The notes under the pieces: generated by a model | Told to the model about the DNA's origin: nothing | The model's input: only the letters and a program-made list of their open reading frames with translations | Database searches by the model: none | In this document: positions 1-11,341 of the stretch, in pieces | Layout: the number at the start of each line of letters is the position of its first letter | How positions within the stretch are numbered: position 1 is the first letter of the stretch | Position numbers and translations under genes: made by a program | DNA from: Tillus elongatus | Taxonomy: Eukaryota; Arthropoda; Insecta; Coleoptera; Cleridae | Length of the DNA: 64,000 nt | Assembly: GCA_964006375.1 (NCBI GenBank) | Contig: OZ023267.1 | Coordinates: 82,051,906-82,115,905, forward strand | Reading direction: 5' to 3'

Positions 1-560
1 ATTGTAAACTGTATCGCCCAGTGACCTCATCTCGTCTGAGATTAGGTACTATGTTCTAACAACAAAATATTTTTCAGTGCTAGTTTTTAAATCCCACAAG
101 AGTCCTTATATATGTGTAAGTTGTAAGTCCATAAGTACATATCAAGGCACAAGAATATGTAGGTATATGTTTCTTGGGAAATTGCAAACAATGCAAAATT
201 GTTAGTTTTACTCATACAAGTTATGAGTGGTTTTTATAAATCTGAAAAGTGAGTTTATATTTAATAATTTTAAGGCAACTCATATTACACGCTATCGATT
301 TTAGGAAAATTTGTAGATTAACGAAACGACCTGGTGTGTGTGTGTGTTTTTTTTTTTCAAAAACAGTCACATGGGTGAAATATTGTGCTTTTAGCCCCCA
401 ACAAAGTTGTGTTTAAACTGTAGAAAACCAACTGGTATGTATGTTCTAGAAACTCTCTGGTGCAATAGAAACAAACCAGCGCGCAATACATGTTTATGTG
501 TTATATGCAAATTTAAAAAAACTACATGTACTTAAATGAATCAAACAAATGATATTTTAC
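1..560. other. AT-rich non-coding sequence
   Basis: There is no convincing reading frame on either strand and no clear repeat boundary. A short TG run leading into a T tract lies near 335-358. It may be the intron following the putative exon at 561-795 on the minus strand, since a GT dinucleotide in the right orientation sits at 559-560. Confidence 0.4.
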
Positions 561-795
561 CTGAAGGTGGTTTAGGTTGTTTCATTTCAATTTTGCCAGT
601 AGTCGATTGCACTGAATCTGTTTGAGCTCTATTGTATACGGTGTATATGGAACCCCTCCTTTCTTCCCTTGAATACCTTGGAGTATTTTCATCTTTTTGT
701 TTAGCACTCTTATCTACTTTGTTCTCAGGAAAAGACACTTCTTCTTTAGTTTCAAATTGTAACTTTTTATCAGAAATTGACTTGGGTTTTCGCAT
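561..795 (-). CDS. Putative first coding exon of a host gene
   Basis: The minus-strand frame opens with ATG at 795 and runs about 78 codons to a good splice donor (CAG|GTAAAAT) at 561/560. Reading past the donor adds only a few residues before a stop. The predicted peptide is hydrophilic, rich in Lys, Glu, Ser and Gln, with charged low-complexity stretches and no transposon motif. I do not recognise a family. The donor after a frame with balanced codons is the main reason to call it an exon rather than noise. No acceptor or second exon is visible; the gene would continue to the left of the window. It could still be a chance frame. Confidence 0.35.
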
Positions 796-1469
796 TTTTT
801 TATGTTTGTGTAATGGGGAGATAAATATTTATTTGACATCACCATACCAACTTGACAGTTATGCAGTGAATAAAATGTTACCTAGCAAAAGCAGAACAAG
901 AAAAGTAGGATTGTATTTGTACAAATGGCATCTGTTGTCAAAATTGAATAATTCTGTCTCAGCCAGTGCATCATTGTTTTGAATTTCCATATCGTTGGCA
1001 TTTCTTAAATAAATCGAGTTTGCCTGATAATAAAACTTGAAAATATTTATAGGTACCTAGTGCAAAAGTGAGTCTAGTTTATCGTTACAAAAAATAAAAA
1101 AGACAACACTATTATATTGTTAACAGGTTGTAAAAAGTTTTTTAAAAGGTAACATCAGTACAACATTTAACACTCTAAAACCATTTTAACAAGACACGTT
1201 AACAGAATGATATCGTTAAAACAAATAATTGATATTTATGGGAGTAGGAAATATAAAATTAACACTACATTACTTACTTTGTAAATTTAATTGTCGGTAC
1301 GTAATTACCAAGGTAGAGGCAATCTAAAAGAAATAAATAAGGCAAGTGTACATTTAGAAATAATGGAAAAAAAATGAAGATTGAAAGAAAACTTTCGACG
1401 TTAGCTAAGAACCATAACCAGCCGTTCAATATCTAATGATCTGTTGAGACTGATATTACTATCATTCTA
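796..1469. other. Non-coding AT-rich DNA
   Basis: No supported gene. If the exon at 561-795 is real, this holds its 5' UTR and promoter region on the minus strand, but I see no decisive TATA or initiator signal. Confidence 0.4.
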
Positions 1470-1602
1470 GTGAATTTTTATTTTTATTTTTTATTTTTCT
1501 ATAATTCACTAATGAGTTGATCCCGACTTTTAAACTTTGAAAAAGTTTCTTCAAATGAGCGCGAAATAGGACCCCTAGAACCCATATCCGTGGTCAGTTT
1601 CA

Positions 1603-1684
<82 letters not shown>
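1470..1684 (+). repeat. Dispersed repeat R2 ending in a (TA)n microsatellite
   Basis: About 135 bp (1470-1604) precede a (TA)n array at 1605-1681. The same arrangement recurs at 59180-59540 in the same orientation and at 4605-4725 inverted. Shared landmarks are an AATTCACTAATGAG-like block, a GAGCGC-containing block, and a block about the ATATCCGTGGTCAGTT motif immediately before the TA array. Three copies with the same microsatellite edge show that this is one dispersed family carrying its own microsatellite, not chance TA slippage. Confidence 0.7.
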
Positions 1685-1690
<6 letters not shown>

Positions 1691-2035
1691 ATGTATACAT
1701 GTATAACCGTCAAAGTAAAGTCACTTTTCGCACCACATAAAATTAATCATTTTGATAAAAATATGGGCTGTTTGAGAAGAATGGTAGTTTAGTAAGCATT
1801 ATAGGGTGGTGGTGTTTAATGGTAATTGAAGGCAATGGTTGAAGCAGTAGGAAAAGAGAATTAGTAAAGCAAAATGTATCCATGATTTGGTATGTCAAAA
1901 TTTCAAGTTCTCTGAATTTGGTGTAGAAGTGTCAAGTCAACTTGGATGTAACTTTATAAATTATGTAATGATACAGCACAAGTCTAAGACTTCTTGTATT
2001 AACATACTGTAATTTTTGTCAATAAACTATAATAA

Positions 2036-2117
<82 letters not shown>

Positions 2118-2423
2118 ATATTCTTTAAAGAAAGGCTGTGTTGTGTTTGGTTCCTGTAGATAAGCGCAGTTTCCTCTGTATCTAAGCGTAATTGAAGTTT
2201 GAAAGAGTACTGTGTGTAAAGTTAAGTACCCTTGTTATCATGGTACGTCTATTATTGTATATAGGCAGGTAAGTACTTTGTAACAATAGTATCTTTAAGT
2301 AATTAATATCAGGAAACTTAAAAATTCTTCTAGTGATAAGCTTTTTCTCGACTGATAAATACATGTACCTATACTGTGTCACATTGAAAAGTGGACAGTG
2401 AATGTTTGTAAACATATATATTT
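1685..2423. other. Non-coding DNA with a (TA)n array
   Basis: A (TA)n microsatellite occupies about 2040-2115. No supported gene. The sequence just before 2424 may be the 5' part of the LINE whose ORF1 follows. Confidence 0.5.
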
Positions 2424-3181
2424 TTGCAAGGCAGTGAAGATAATGCAGGATCCCAATACCCAGCTAACAAATTATTGGTAGAGTTAAACAAATTGATAGC
2501 AAACCTAGAAACCTCGTTGGGAAAGAACATTGCTGAGTCGAACGACAGAATATCTTTGTTGGAAAAAGAAAATCAGATTCTAAAAACAAGAATTGAAATT
2601 TTGGAGAAGAAACGGAAGAAAAATAACATTGTCATTTTTGGAATAAGCGAGGTCGGGTATAGACAAGATTCATTAATAGAATTTGTTGTGAGTAAGCTGA
2701 GAACTAGAATCGGGGTAGAGGTGAATCAAACATTGATCAGTGACGCATATACAGTGGAAAAAAGCAAGGCAAACCTATAGTTGTGGAACTAAACTCATTT
2801 GCGGTAAAGAGAGATATTCTAAATAATGGCAGTAAACTGAAAGGCTCAAATATATTTATAAGGATTGATTGCACTGCAACGGAATTAGAGGACCAGAGAA
2901 TCCTGCGCAGGCATTTGAAGTTAGCAAGGAAGAAGAAATACAATGCGTTTATGAAGAGAGGGCTTTTGCCTGTAAATGGTAAGATATATAAGCCTGGTGA
3001 GCTGGTTGAAATAGCAGACGAAACAGAGGAGGAAGCGGTACAGGCCGAGTCGAGCAGTGCACCACCAACACCGGATGTCAAGTCCAGTGGAGATATCGGG
3101 GAGGTGACCACCAAAGTCTGTCGCCAGCCAAAAGAGCAGAAAGGTGTTGAGAAGCGATACTGCGAGTTCCGACATACCTAG
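2424..3181 (+). pseudogene. LINE-1 ORF1-like protein, frameshifted
   Basis: Two consecutive frames (2424-2780 and 2783-3181) read as one LINE ORF1-type protein broken by a frameshift near 2775. The first part carries a leucine/isoleucine heptad coiled coil (about residues 25-65) followed by a KKNNIVIFGI motif, typical of ORF1 proteins of CR1/Jockey-like LINEs. The second part resembles the downstream region of the same family (basic helix with KLARKKKYNAF, then a VNGKIY strand). The tail is acidic and Ser/Pro-rich. An endonuclease/RT frame of LINE type lies 1.7 kb downstream on the same strand and may belong to the same copy, with a repeat inserted between them. It is not a functional gene. 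Confidence 0.65.
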
Positions 3182-3260
3182 ACAGGCTGAGAAGAGAGCG
3201 ATAAACAGGCTTAAATAATTTTGTCTGTGATATCTTTTGATGATTACTTTAATAAAACTC

Positions 3261-4388
3261 TGGACGCAGCAAGTGCGTTATGGTAGTGAATTTTCATAAA
3301 AATGTTTTTAATTGCAAATATGTGTGTTTCCTTTTTAAGAAAGCAGGCATCAATTTTGGTTACCAGTATAACCTATATAGTAAAAACAATGTGCCATGTT
3401 TCATAAAAATAACTTTATTGTGTGAAAATGTACAAAAATTTCCAAAAGTAAACTTAAAGTGTTCCCGGAAAAACTCGTTTCTTGGTCAACCTTATAGGTT
3501 AATAGCAAATTGAGCTATTCAAATTTGAAGCATTTAATGAAAATTCGCTACCATAACGCACTTGCTGCGTCCCGAATTTCTTTTCTTACAAACGTGCATC
3601 GCTGAAAAATTCAAAAATGCAATAACATAAGGCGTGTTTGATTTAAAAAAAAAGAAAATTTGTATCACCAACGACTTATGGGCCATCCTGTGATTGTAGA
3701 AATATTTTTTTAAGATGTAGCTCAAGACACCCTATAATTAATATATACAAATTTTCTTCATATCTTGTATAATAACGGATATATTGAGCTTTATTGATTT
3801 TTTACGAAAATTCGACAAAAATTATATACCATTAAACGATAAACTCTAAAGCTAAGGCTACTGCCAAGCATCAGAGAAAGGGTCTATTTGAAATGAATTT
3901 TCTGGAAATATTTTAGTAAAATGAAGGACAATGACGGTTGAAACTAAGACTTCAGAGTTTGTAAAAGATCCTTCTTGAGACATTTGATTTCCATATCCCG
4001 TATTAGATTCAAGTTCTTTGCCTAAATGTTGCCGATTTTGACGTTTTAAATCGCAACTTTGACGTTTTGAGGAAAACCCCAATTTATTTTTCTTTAAATG
4101 CGGATAACTTTTTTGTCTTTTGACTTACATAGCTAAATTTTGGTAGGTGGCTTACCTATAAGGATATTAACTAGCGTACCAAATTTGGTTGCCCTTACTT
4201 TGTTAATTCTGGAGATATAAATTTTTTTCGAAAGAAAACACTAAATTTTCCGGGAAAACCTGGGCAGATTTTTCTGGCTAACGAACTTATCCAAGCCATT
4301 TGCAAAAGGAATTTTTCCACCAAATTTAGTTAAAATCGGCCTATTATTTTTTGAGTTATCGGTGTGATACATATATATATATATATAC
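3261..4388 (+). repeat. Dispersed repeat R1 with MITE-like inverted repeats
   Basis: The first 320 bp are bounded by inverted repeats of about 35-40 bp around a CTGGACGCAGCAAGTGCG core: forward at 3261-3305, reverse complement at 3538-3575. The 800 bp that follow share many blocks with 29100-29800, including the segment around 3865-3945, and both copies end in a short (TA)n tract (4370-4388 here). The layout suggests a non-autonomous DNA element, MITE or Helitron-like. There is no coding capacity, and no target duplication was identified. Confidence 0.6.
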
Positions 4389-4604
4389 TTATACTTTATA
4401 CTTATACTTATACACACCATTTTAAATAAACCTTTTATACCATTTTTTGTTCCATCTTACATTTCCAATCACTGCCTTCATTTACTACTATTCTTTACAC
4501 ATCTATCATTATTGTTCCATCATCATTCTTCATTTACTTTCCATGTTTATACCAAATATATAACATTTTTTACAAAACCGAAACGCTTCATTCTGACAAT
4601 TAAA
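4389..4604. other. AT-rich non-coding DNA
   Basis: It contains a short CTTATA-rich run just after the TA tract and nothing else I can assign. Confidence 0.4.
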
Positions 4605-4608
4605 TGTC

Positions 4609-4643
<35 letters not shown>

Positions 4644-4730
4644 ATATAAAAATTGAAACGGACCCCGGATATGTGTTCTAGGGGGCCTAGTTCATTGTGC
4701 TTGAACTTTGGAGACATATATGTTTTTTGT
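4605..4730 (-). repeat. Inverted copy of repeat R2 beside a (TA)n tract
   Basis: A (TA)n tract at about 4613-4640 is followed by a block that is the reverse complement of the R2 sequence at 59230-59310, including the ACCCCGGATATG and GGGGGCCTAGTT words. It is shorter than the other copies. Confidence 0.6.
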
Positions 4731-4921
4731 ATTTTGTAAGTCATAAGTGTTCTAATCGTCTGATTTTGATTGTGCTGTATTGGTTTTATTTCGGATCTGT
4801 ATATCATTGTAAGGTGAACCGTTGCGAACGTGTAATTGTTCGTGGGTTATACTGCAACTCTATTTAGGTTAGTATTACGGCTTTATTCTGTAATTGTAGG
4901 GTTTTATTCTTAAGAATAGTA

Positions 4922-7194
4922 ATGGAGCAGTATAATAGAGGCCTGCAGAGCGAACTGGTAGATATTGTGGTGGTGGATAGTATGGATGATTACAAAACTT
5001 GTGTGCCGGGTGGAGGTAAGAGTTTGAGATTTTTTCCATTTGAACATAAGAAGTTTGCTTAAAAATTTTGATAAACTGTGTGTGTTTTTGGGACAGTTCG
5101 AAGACTCATTTGACTTTCTTGTTCTTACTGAAACATTTTATATTCATGACCTTACATGCCACCAATTTTCAAATTATAAAGTAGTGTACAATAAGCGCAC
5201 GATTAATAGGAATGGTGGGGTGGTTGTATATGTTAGGGAGGGGATAGAATTTGAGCAGGAAATTGTGTATCCGGACCTTCTGAAACCAATTAACGTAGAC
5301 TTTACACACAGGTGTAAAAAATATACCGTTATGGCTATGTATAAGTTACATGGCATTTGCGTGAGTGCGTTTTTGGGCTTCTTGCCAAATCGCAACTTTA
5401 CTATTATCGTGGGAGACATGAATGTGAATATTAAGGCACGGACGGATTATGTGGACAAATACTTGAACGTCATGAGTGCGGATAGATATAAATCCTACAT
5501 AAACAACTTCACACAAATCGAGAAAGGGAGTAAGTCGTGCATCGATCACAAAATAGCGAGCCGAATAAGATTATCTCGCTAATTTTTAAATGTGATATTA
5601 CAGACCATTTCCCTACCATTTTCGATATTGAAGTCGAAAAAATTAACGAGCTTGCAAACACTAAGGCATGCTATCGAACATTTTTTAATTATAAAACTCT
5701 AAAGGAATTGATGCAGCAGGAAATCTGCGAAGAGTTTTATCGTCTTGACAATGTTAATGTTATGGGAAGAGAATTATCCGTTAGGATACGAAAGAATCTG
5801 AGCGAGTGTACAAGAAGACGTAAAGTAAATGGAAGGTGAGGGTACAAGGACTGGATTACAGGTGGTCTCATAAAATCAATGCAGCGCAAGGACGAGATGT
5901 ACAAGAAGTGTCTTAGGTATCCAGGGGACACCGGGTTGATGGAGGAGTATAAATTGTAGTGTAATAAGTTGAACTCCTTGGTAAAGAAGGCTAAGATCAG
6001 TCACTTTCGAAAGCAGATAAAGGCAAATAAGTCCGACAGCGGCCAGCTTTATAGATGTGTTAACAACCTGTGCAGTAAAGTTCGCAAGAAGAGTTCTAAA
6101 ACAGTTGCCCAAATAGGAACTGAGAATGGAACTGTGGTGAGCACGAGCTTTGAGATAGCAAATAATTTTAATGCCTATTTCTCTTAAGTGGGCAAAAATC
6201 TGGCTAGCAAAATCAGGTAAATACAGATAATTGTAAGTCCAACATTACTCGAGTTGTAAATTCAATATATATGAGACCGGCAAGATAGGAAGGTTTCAAG
6301 AATTATAAAAAAGCTAACGCAACGAAATACACCTGGGCATGATGGAGTAGCGGCTGAGATATTGAAAGAAAATGCTGCATTTGTTGTTAAACCGCTGACT
6401 CACCTCTTAACTAAAATTACTGGTACTGGCGAATTTCCGGCACACCTAAAATTAGGAATTATAAAAGCATTTTTAAGATAGGCGACATATTAGATATGAT
6501 TAACTATAGGCCGATTACTTAAATCACAACAATGGCCAAGATGGTTGAAATGGCACTGAAGAGTAGACTGATCGCATTTTTTGACAAACATAGGGTCATA
6601 TCGGAAAGGCAGTATGGCTTTCGCGAGACGAAGTGAACTAGGGATGCCATCGCTTGCTTGACTGCAAACATCTACAAGGCCTTGGATGCAGGCAAACCAT
6701 CTCTAGGCGTCTTTGTAGACTTGGCCAAGGCCTTCGACACCGTTGACCATCGTATTTTCCAGAAAAAGTTTGAGGCTTGCGGGGTCAGAGGGATCACCTT
6801 AAGGCTAATGGAAAGCTATTTGTCTGGAAGGAAGCAGCGGGTTCAGATAGAAGATGTATATAGTGACGATCGGGAGGCTAGCTGCGGAGTTCCACAGGGT
6901 AGTGTTCTGGGGCCTACCTTGTTCAATCTCTATATAAATGACTTGTTGTCTTTGGAATGCAATGGTGAGATCATGAGCTATACAAAGGATACGGTGATAT
7001 TCTGGAGTGATCGAACTTGGGACGGGGTCAAGCAAATGGCTCAAGGTGAGTTTGCCATGGTTGCTGCTAACTGGTTCAACGTAAACTTCTGAACAGTTAA
7101 TCGGAAGAAGACTAAATTTTTGCAATTCTCAACGTACAGCAATACATTACCTGACAATGGCCCGCTGATGATTAAAACAGAGATTGTACCAGTG
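4922..7194 (+). pseudogene. LINE-1 ORF2 (endonuclease-reverse transcriptase), degenerate
   Basis: The frame opens near 4922 and shifts near 5037, where the endonuclease motif HLNIRSL begins. APE-type endonuclease signatures follow: LVLTETF near 5125, GGVVVY near 5215, GDMNVN near 5415. The RT part (about 6330-7190) shows PGHDGV, YGFRETK, FVDLAKAFDTVDH, GVPQGSVLGP and a decayed catalytic box reading YTKD instead of YADD. Several stops and frameshifts break it. It is a dead CR1/Jockey-like LINE. Polinton-like element P-A entered its RT domain at 7195-7200, and LINE-like sequence resumes beyond P-A at 27180. Confidence 0.8.
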
Positions 7195-7200
7195 AATAAT

Positions 7201-8260
7201 AGTAGATAGGGAGTCACCCTGGCTGACCCCCTCCACTTTCCAAGATGGCGTCTGCGCATGCGTTGACTGATGACGTCACGACGGCGGGAGCCAGCTGATA
7301 GGTTCCAAGTTCCCGCCCGCCGCCATGTGAGCATGCGTTAACAGATGGCGGGTAACGGTAACCTGATAATTAGCCTTGCGAGCATGCATTGACAAATGGC
7401 GGGAGTCGGCTGTCGGATCAGCGACTGCCAGATGGCGAGAGTCAGCTGTCATCAGCCGACGTCACACGTTCCAAGATGTCCGCTGCAGCAACCGGCCATC
7501 TGGTTGCGGGTAACGTGTCAGGTCCCAAGTTCCCGCGTGCCGCCATGTGGTTATACACACGTGTTGAGCCGGCCCGCTAGCCAAATGTGGGGTTAGAACT
7601 CCAGATTCCCCATGCTGAATGTTAAGTCTTGTATAGGTTATGTTTTTGTTGACATCAAGTATGTGTTGTTGTGCTCTTAGGTTATTAGTTGCCAGGCAAC
7701 AGCCTCACAACGTGTTGTATATGTTTGTTTGTTGTGAACGCATGCGTTGACCGATGACGACCGATGACGTCACGACGGCGGGAGCCAGCTGATAGGTTCC
7801 AAGTTCCCGCCCGCCGCCATGTGAGCATGCGTTAACAGATGGCGGGTAACGGTAACCTGATAATTAGCCTTGCGAGCATGCATTGACAAATGGCGGGAGT
7901 CGGCTGTCGGATCAGCGACTGCCAGATGGCGAGAGTCAGCTGTCATCAGCCGACGTCACACGTTCCAAGATGTCCGCTGCAGCAACCGGCCATCTGGTTG
8001 CGGGTAACGTGTCAGGTCCCAAGTTCCCGCGTGCCGCCATGTGGTTATACACACGTGTTGAGCCGGCCCGCTAGCCGAATGTGGGGTTAGAACTCCCGAT
8101 TCCCCATGCTGAATGTTAAGTCTTGTATAGGTTATGTTTTTGTTGACATCAAGTATGTGTTGTTGTGCTCTTAGGTTATTAGTTGCCAGGCAACAGCCTC
8201 ACAACGTGTTGTATATGTTTGTTTGTTGTGAACTTGCCATATGAAAATTTGTGGTTATGA
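7201..8260. repeat. P-A left terminal region with a tandem duplication of about 490 bp
   Basis: The terminal repeat is rich in TGACGTCA palindromes, GCATGCG words, GGCGGGA words and TTAGGTTA-like motifs. A block of about 490 bp (about 7255-7740) is repeated almost perfectly at about 7745-8235; frames at 7389-7580 and 7883-8074 are identical for that reason and are not genes. The matching right terminus is at 26800-27179 and carries only one copy, so the two ends are now unequal. Related sequence occurs in P-D at 54524-55480. Confidence 0.8.
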
Positions 8261-8485
8261 TTATTTGTTTGTTAAGGTTAAGTGCTGTTAAGTTTTGGCG
8301 CGAAATTTGAATTTTATCGAAAAGGTTTGCGCCTGTACAGAGTTCATATATTTGTTGACTTTATTATTGCTATTTTGGACTCTGCACAGACACACACATA
8401 CTCATACACACACACAGAGACAGAAGGCTAGCTAGCGGGTAGTTGAAATGGACAACTAATTTGTTTTATAGAAAAGCGTACTGAA
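8261..8485. other. P-A subterminal non-coding sequence
   Basis: Short CA-rich stretch near 8390-8420. It includes a block also found near the end of the P-D terminal region (the ATGAAAATTTGTGGTTATG words at 8240-8260). Confidence 0.5.
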
Positions 8486-8560
8486 GGAGAGGCTGAGAAT
8501 TGAACCTGGTCTTTCGAAAAACAGACGAGACGCTTTAACCAACTAGGCCATTGAGATATA
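8486..8560 (-). tRNA. tRNA-like sequence with pol III A and B boxes (degenerate)
   Basis: Read on the minus strand, this has a near-perfect A box, TGGCCTAGTTGG, followed by TTAAAGCG. About 32 bases on there is a B-box-like GGTTCAATTC. Spacing fits a tRNA gene. The anticodon stem (GTCTC...AAGAC) pairs imperfectly and the acceptor stem is poor, so it is tRNA-derived or a pol III promoter rather than a proven working tRNA. A comparable tRNA-like sequence sits in both terminal regions of P-B. Confidence 0.4.
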
Positions 8561-9205
8561 TAACATATGTACTGTTAAAGCAGCTATATATACAACGATC
8601 TTTTTTAAATTAATATCAGAGATTGCTTTTAACAAACGACATACATATTCATTCATATATTCAAGTATTAATATAACGTCGATTTATTATGCAGTTGTTT
8701 ACCGAATTTGAATAACAGCTAGAAAACCTTATGAGAGAGAACTCAGTTTGTAATAAATTATAGTTTCGCTGCAACCTGTACCGCCTGAGGCATATTAGTA
8801 CGTTATACAATTTATGCGAACGTGACGCCGTGAAAGTTAGGTATTTAAGAACCGTCCAGTATGTAAATGTTGATTACTAAAATCAACGAACTCTATACTT
8901 GAAAGGGATATTCATTGACTAGACTATAACAGGTACATGCTTCTTGAGATGAGTTTGTGCGGCTAAAACACAGATGGCCAGAAAACAGTTAATTATTTCT
9001 GTCGAAGGTTGGCGTTATATATTAAATTAACAAAAATGTACATATTTAATTCAGGAAAATATTTACAAGAAACAGTGTACCAGGAGTGTTCAATAATAAT
9101 ATAGCTTTAAAACAAAAAATATATAAACGACGGGGTCTTCACTGCATATAAGAATGGAATTTAAACATGTATACGAGGTGGCATTCAATAATAACATTGG
9201 TTTAA

Positions 9206-9288
<83 letters not shown>

Positions 9289-9567
9289 ACCCATTAAGAA
9301 TTGATATTTAAAAAATACACACACACACACACGCTCGTTTGTTGTGTATCACGTGTTGGTTCTCACATGCGTCGATTTCACTAGTGAAATATACGAGTGT
9401 TTATCAAAATGCAAGTAAGAAAAATAAAGCAAGTGATTTACATACAATAAAGAATTTATTTGGGGTACAACCCTAGGCTGCACATATTGATACATAAGTG
9501 ACATAGTAAATTATATTATTACATAGTGGCTGTACATATTGATACATAAGTGACATAGTTACTATTA
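8561..9567. other. P-A non-coding region downstream of the capsid gene
   Basis: No reading frame is supported. A (TA)n array lies at about 9210-9284, a short (CA)n at about 9317-9331, and an AATAAA-like signal for the minus-strand capsid gene near 9440-9455. Confidence 0.5.
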
Positions 9568-11341
9568 TTACATAATGGCTCTAACGATGCCCGTTAGAGG
9601 TTTATATTCCAATACACTGTCATGAATAACCAAACAGTAAGCACGTGTATTGTTAGGGAAGTTCGCTCGGCTCATAAACTCCACTTTAATGTCCACCGTT
9701 GACGACTTGATCGACTCGTTCTAGTGTTGACAGTCGATCACAAATAGAGCTCGGTCTTTAAACTCGTCATAATTCAAGATAGGCTCCGACATGTTTTTAT
9801 AACAGAAGCTTTTTTGAAAATCTGTATACATCTGATAGGCTTCGGCATACTTGGATTTCTCGAAATCCATATGCATAGATTCATAAGGGTAGCATTCTGA
9901 ATTTAGAAACACTCGGAGATCCACCATACCAATGTTATCGAAAAAGCCTGCCTTCTTGCTTACGTTGTCCTTGCGATCTGTTTTGAAAGGCTATAATCAC
10001 ATATCGAGGTCTTTCCAAGTTGGTTGCAGTTTTAACAGCCCACACATCTCTGTTGATATCTCTGAGTGATGGTAGCTCATATATGTCCCATTTGCGATAT
10101 GCCAGAAATATGGATGTGTCTTTTGCTATTTTATCCATCAGTTCCAATTTCATTTTATCATTGGGAAAGACATGTTTTGCCTTTAAAAACATATTGGTTA
10201 CTGTAATTTTTGCTCGTGCCGTACCTGTGCTGTAATAGCCATTGGAATCATTTCGAGCTCTTGTAAATCGGAAAGTATGTTTGCCACAGAGAACTCCTTT
10301 GAAATGATGGAAGAAACTGAAGAGGAACCAAACAGGTATGAGCATGTGAAACTTGTTATCGTTTAAGGTGATGTGCTCCGACGACACATTCAGTCCGGCA
10401 TTGCTAAGAGATTTGGCTTCATTCTTACTGAAGGATAGCAGACTTTTGATGGTTGTTGTGGTGTATGGGTCTCGCACTCGTTCCACCTCCTTGTTATTTA
10501 ACTCATAGGTCATGGATTCAAACAGAGCAGATCCTCCATTATTTGACAGATAACACTCACTTTGGCGTTTTGTACTGCTAAAGGTTCCAGAGCACCTTCG
10601 ATTATTAGAGCTGACTCGGCCGGACATACGAACGCATCTTGCTGATTGATGGTTATTTCAATTTCATCGCTGTTACCAAACGATTTAATTGGTGAATAGT
10701 GGTGGTGGTGGTAAAAAAAGATGGTATGGCCTCGACGGAATTGTCATTAGCCACAGATTTTTTAACTTCTCGTTTGAGATTTGTATTTTTTTCCTTTATT
10801 ATGTCTGTTATTTTTAATAACGTAAATACAATCTCAGCATGTACACACTTAATTACGCATACCTACACAGAAATGTACGTATATATTTTAAAATAATTAA
10901 AGTTTAACATTTTCCTTTACACTAAGTTTGTAAATACACACATATATACATACTTACATATATACACATATTTATTATAAATAAGAAATTTTTTTTCCTT
11001 TTTTTGTATTTGTTTTTTTTTCTGTTTTTTTTTAATTTTTTTTTTGGTGTTTTTTTTGTTTTTGTTTTTTGTTTTTGTTTTTTTTTTGTTTTTTTTTGCT
11101 TTTTTTTGTTTTTGTTTTTTGTTTGTTTTTTTTTTTGTTTTTTGTTTTTTATGTTTTTTTTTTGTTTCTTTTTTTTCAATTTATATAAGGATTAACAGGG
11201 ACACTTTAACGCCTAGGGGCCCTTCAAGGCATCACAGACAGACAGACTGGACCTCGGAGAGGAGGGATCCACATAAAGGAAAGACAGTAGGACCCTTAAT
11301 CTAATTAACAGTTTTATTATAAATGTATGCATGATGTTCTA

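Noticed and set aside
7389..8090. Identical 63-aa frames in the P-A end
   Set aside because: They are products of the tandem duplication of non-coding terminal repeat; the reverse frames in the other end are equally open.
8230..9567. Hidden DNA polymerase B or integrase remnant in P-A
   Set aside because: I looked for polymerase and DDE integrase motifs in all frames between the terminus and the capsid gene, and in the equivalent P-B space, and saw none; the region is non-coding.
10988..11195. Lys/Asn-rich or Phe-rich small proteins
   Set aside because: These are translations of a low-complexity T/G tract in the LINE-2 3' UTR.
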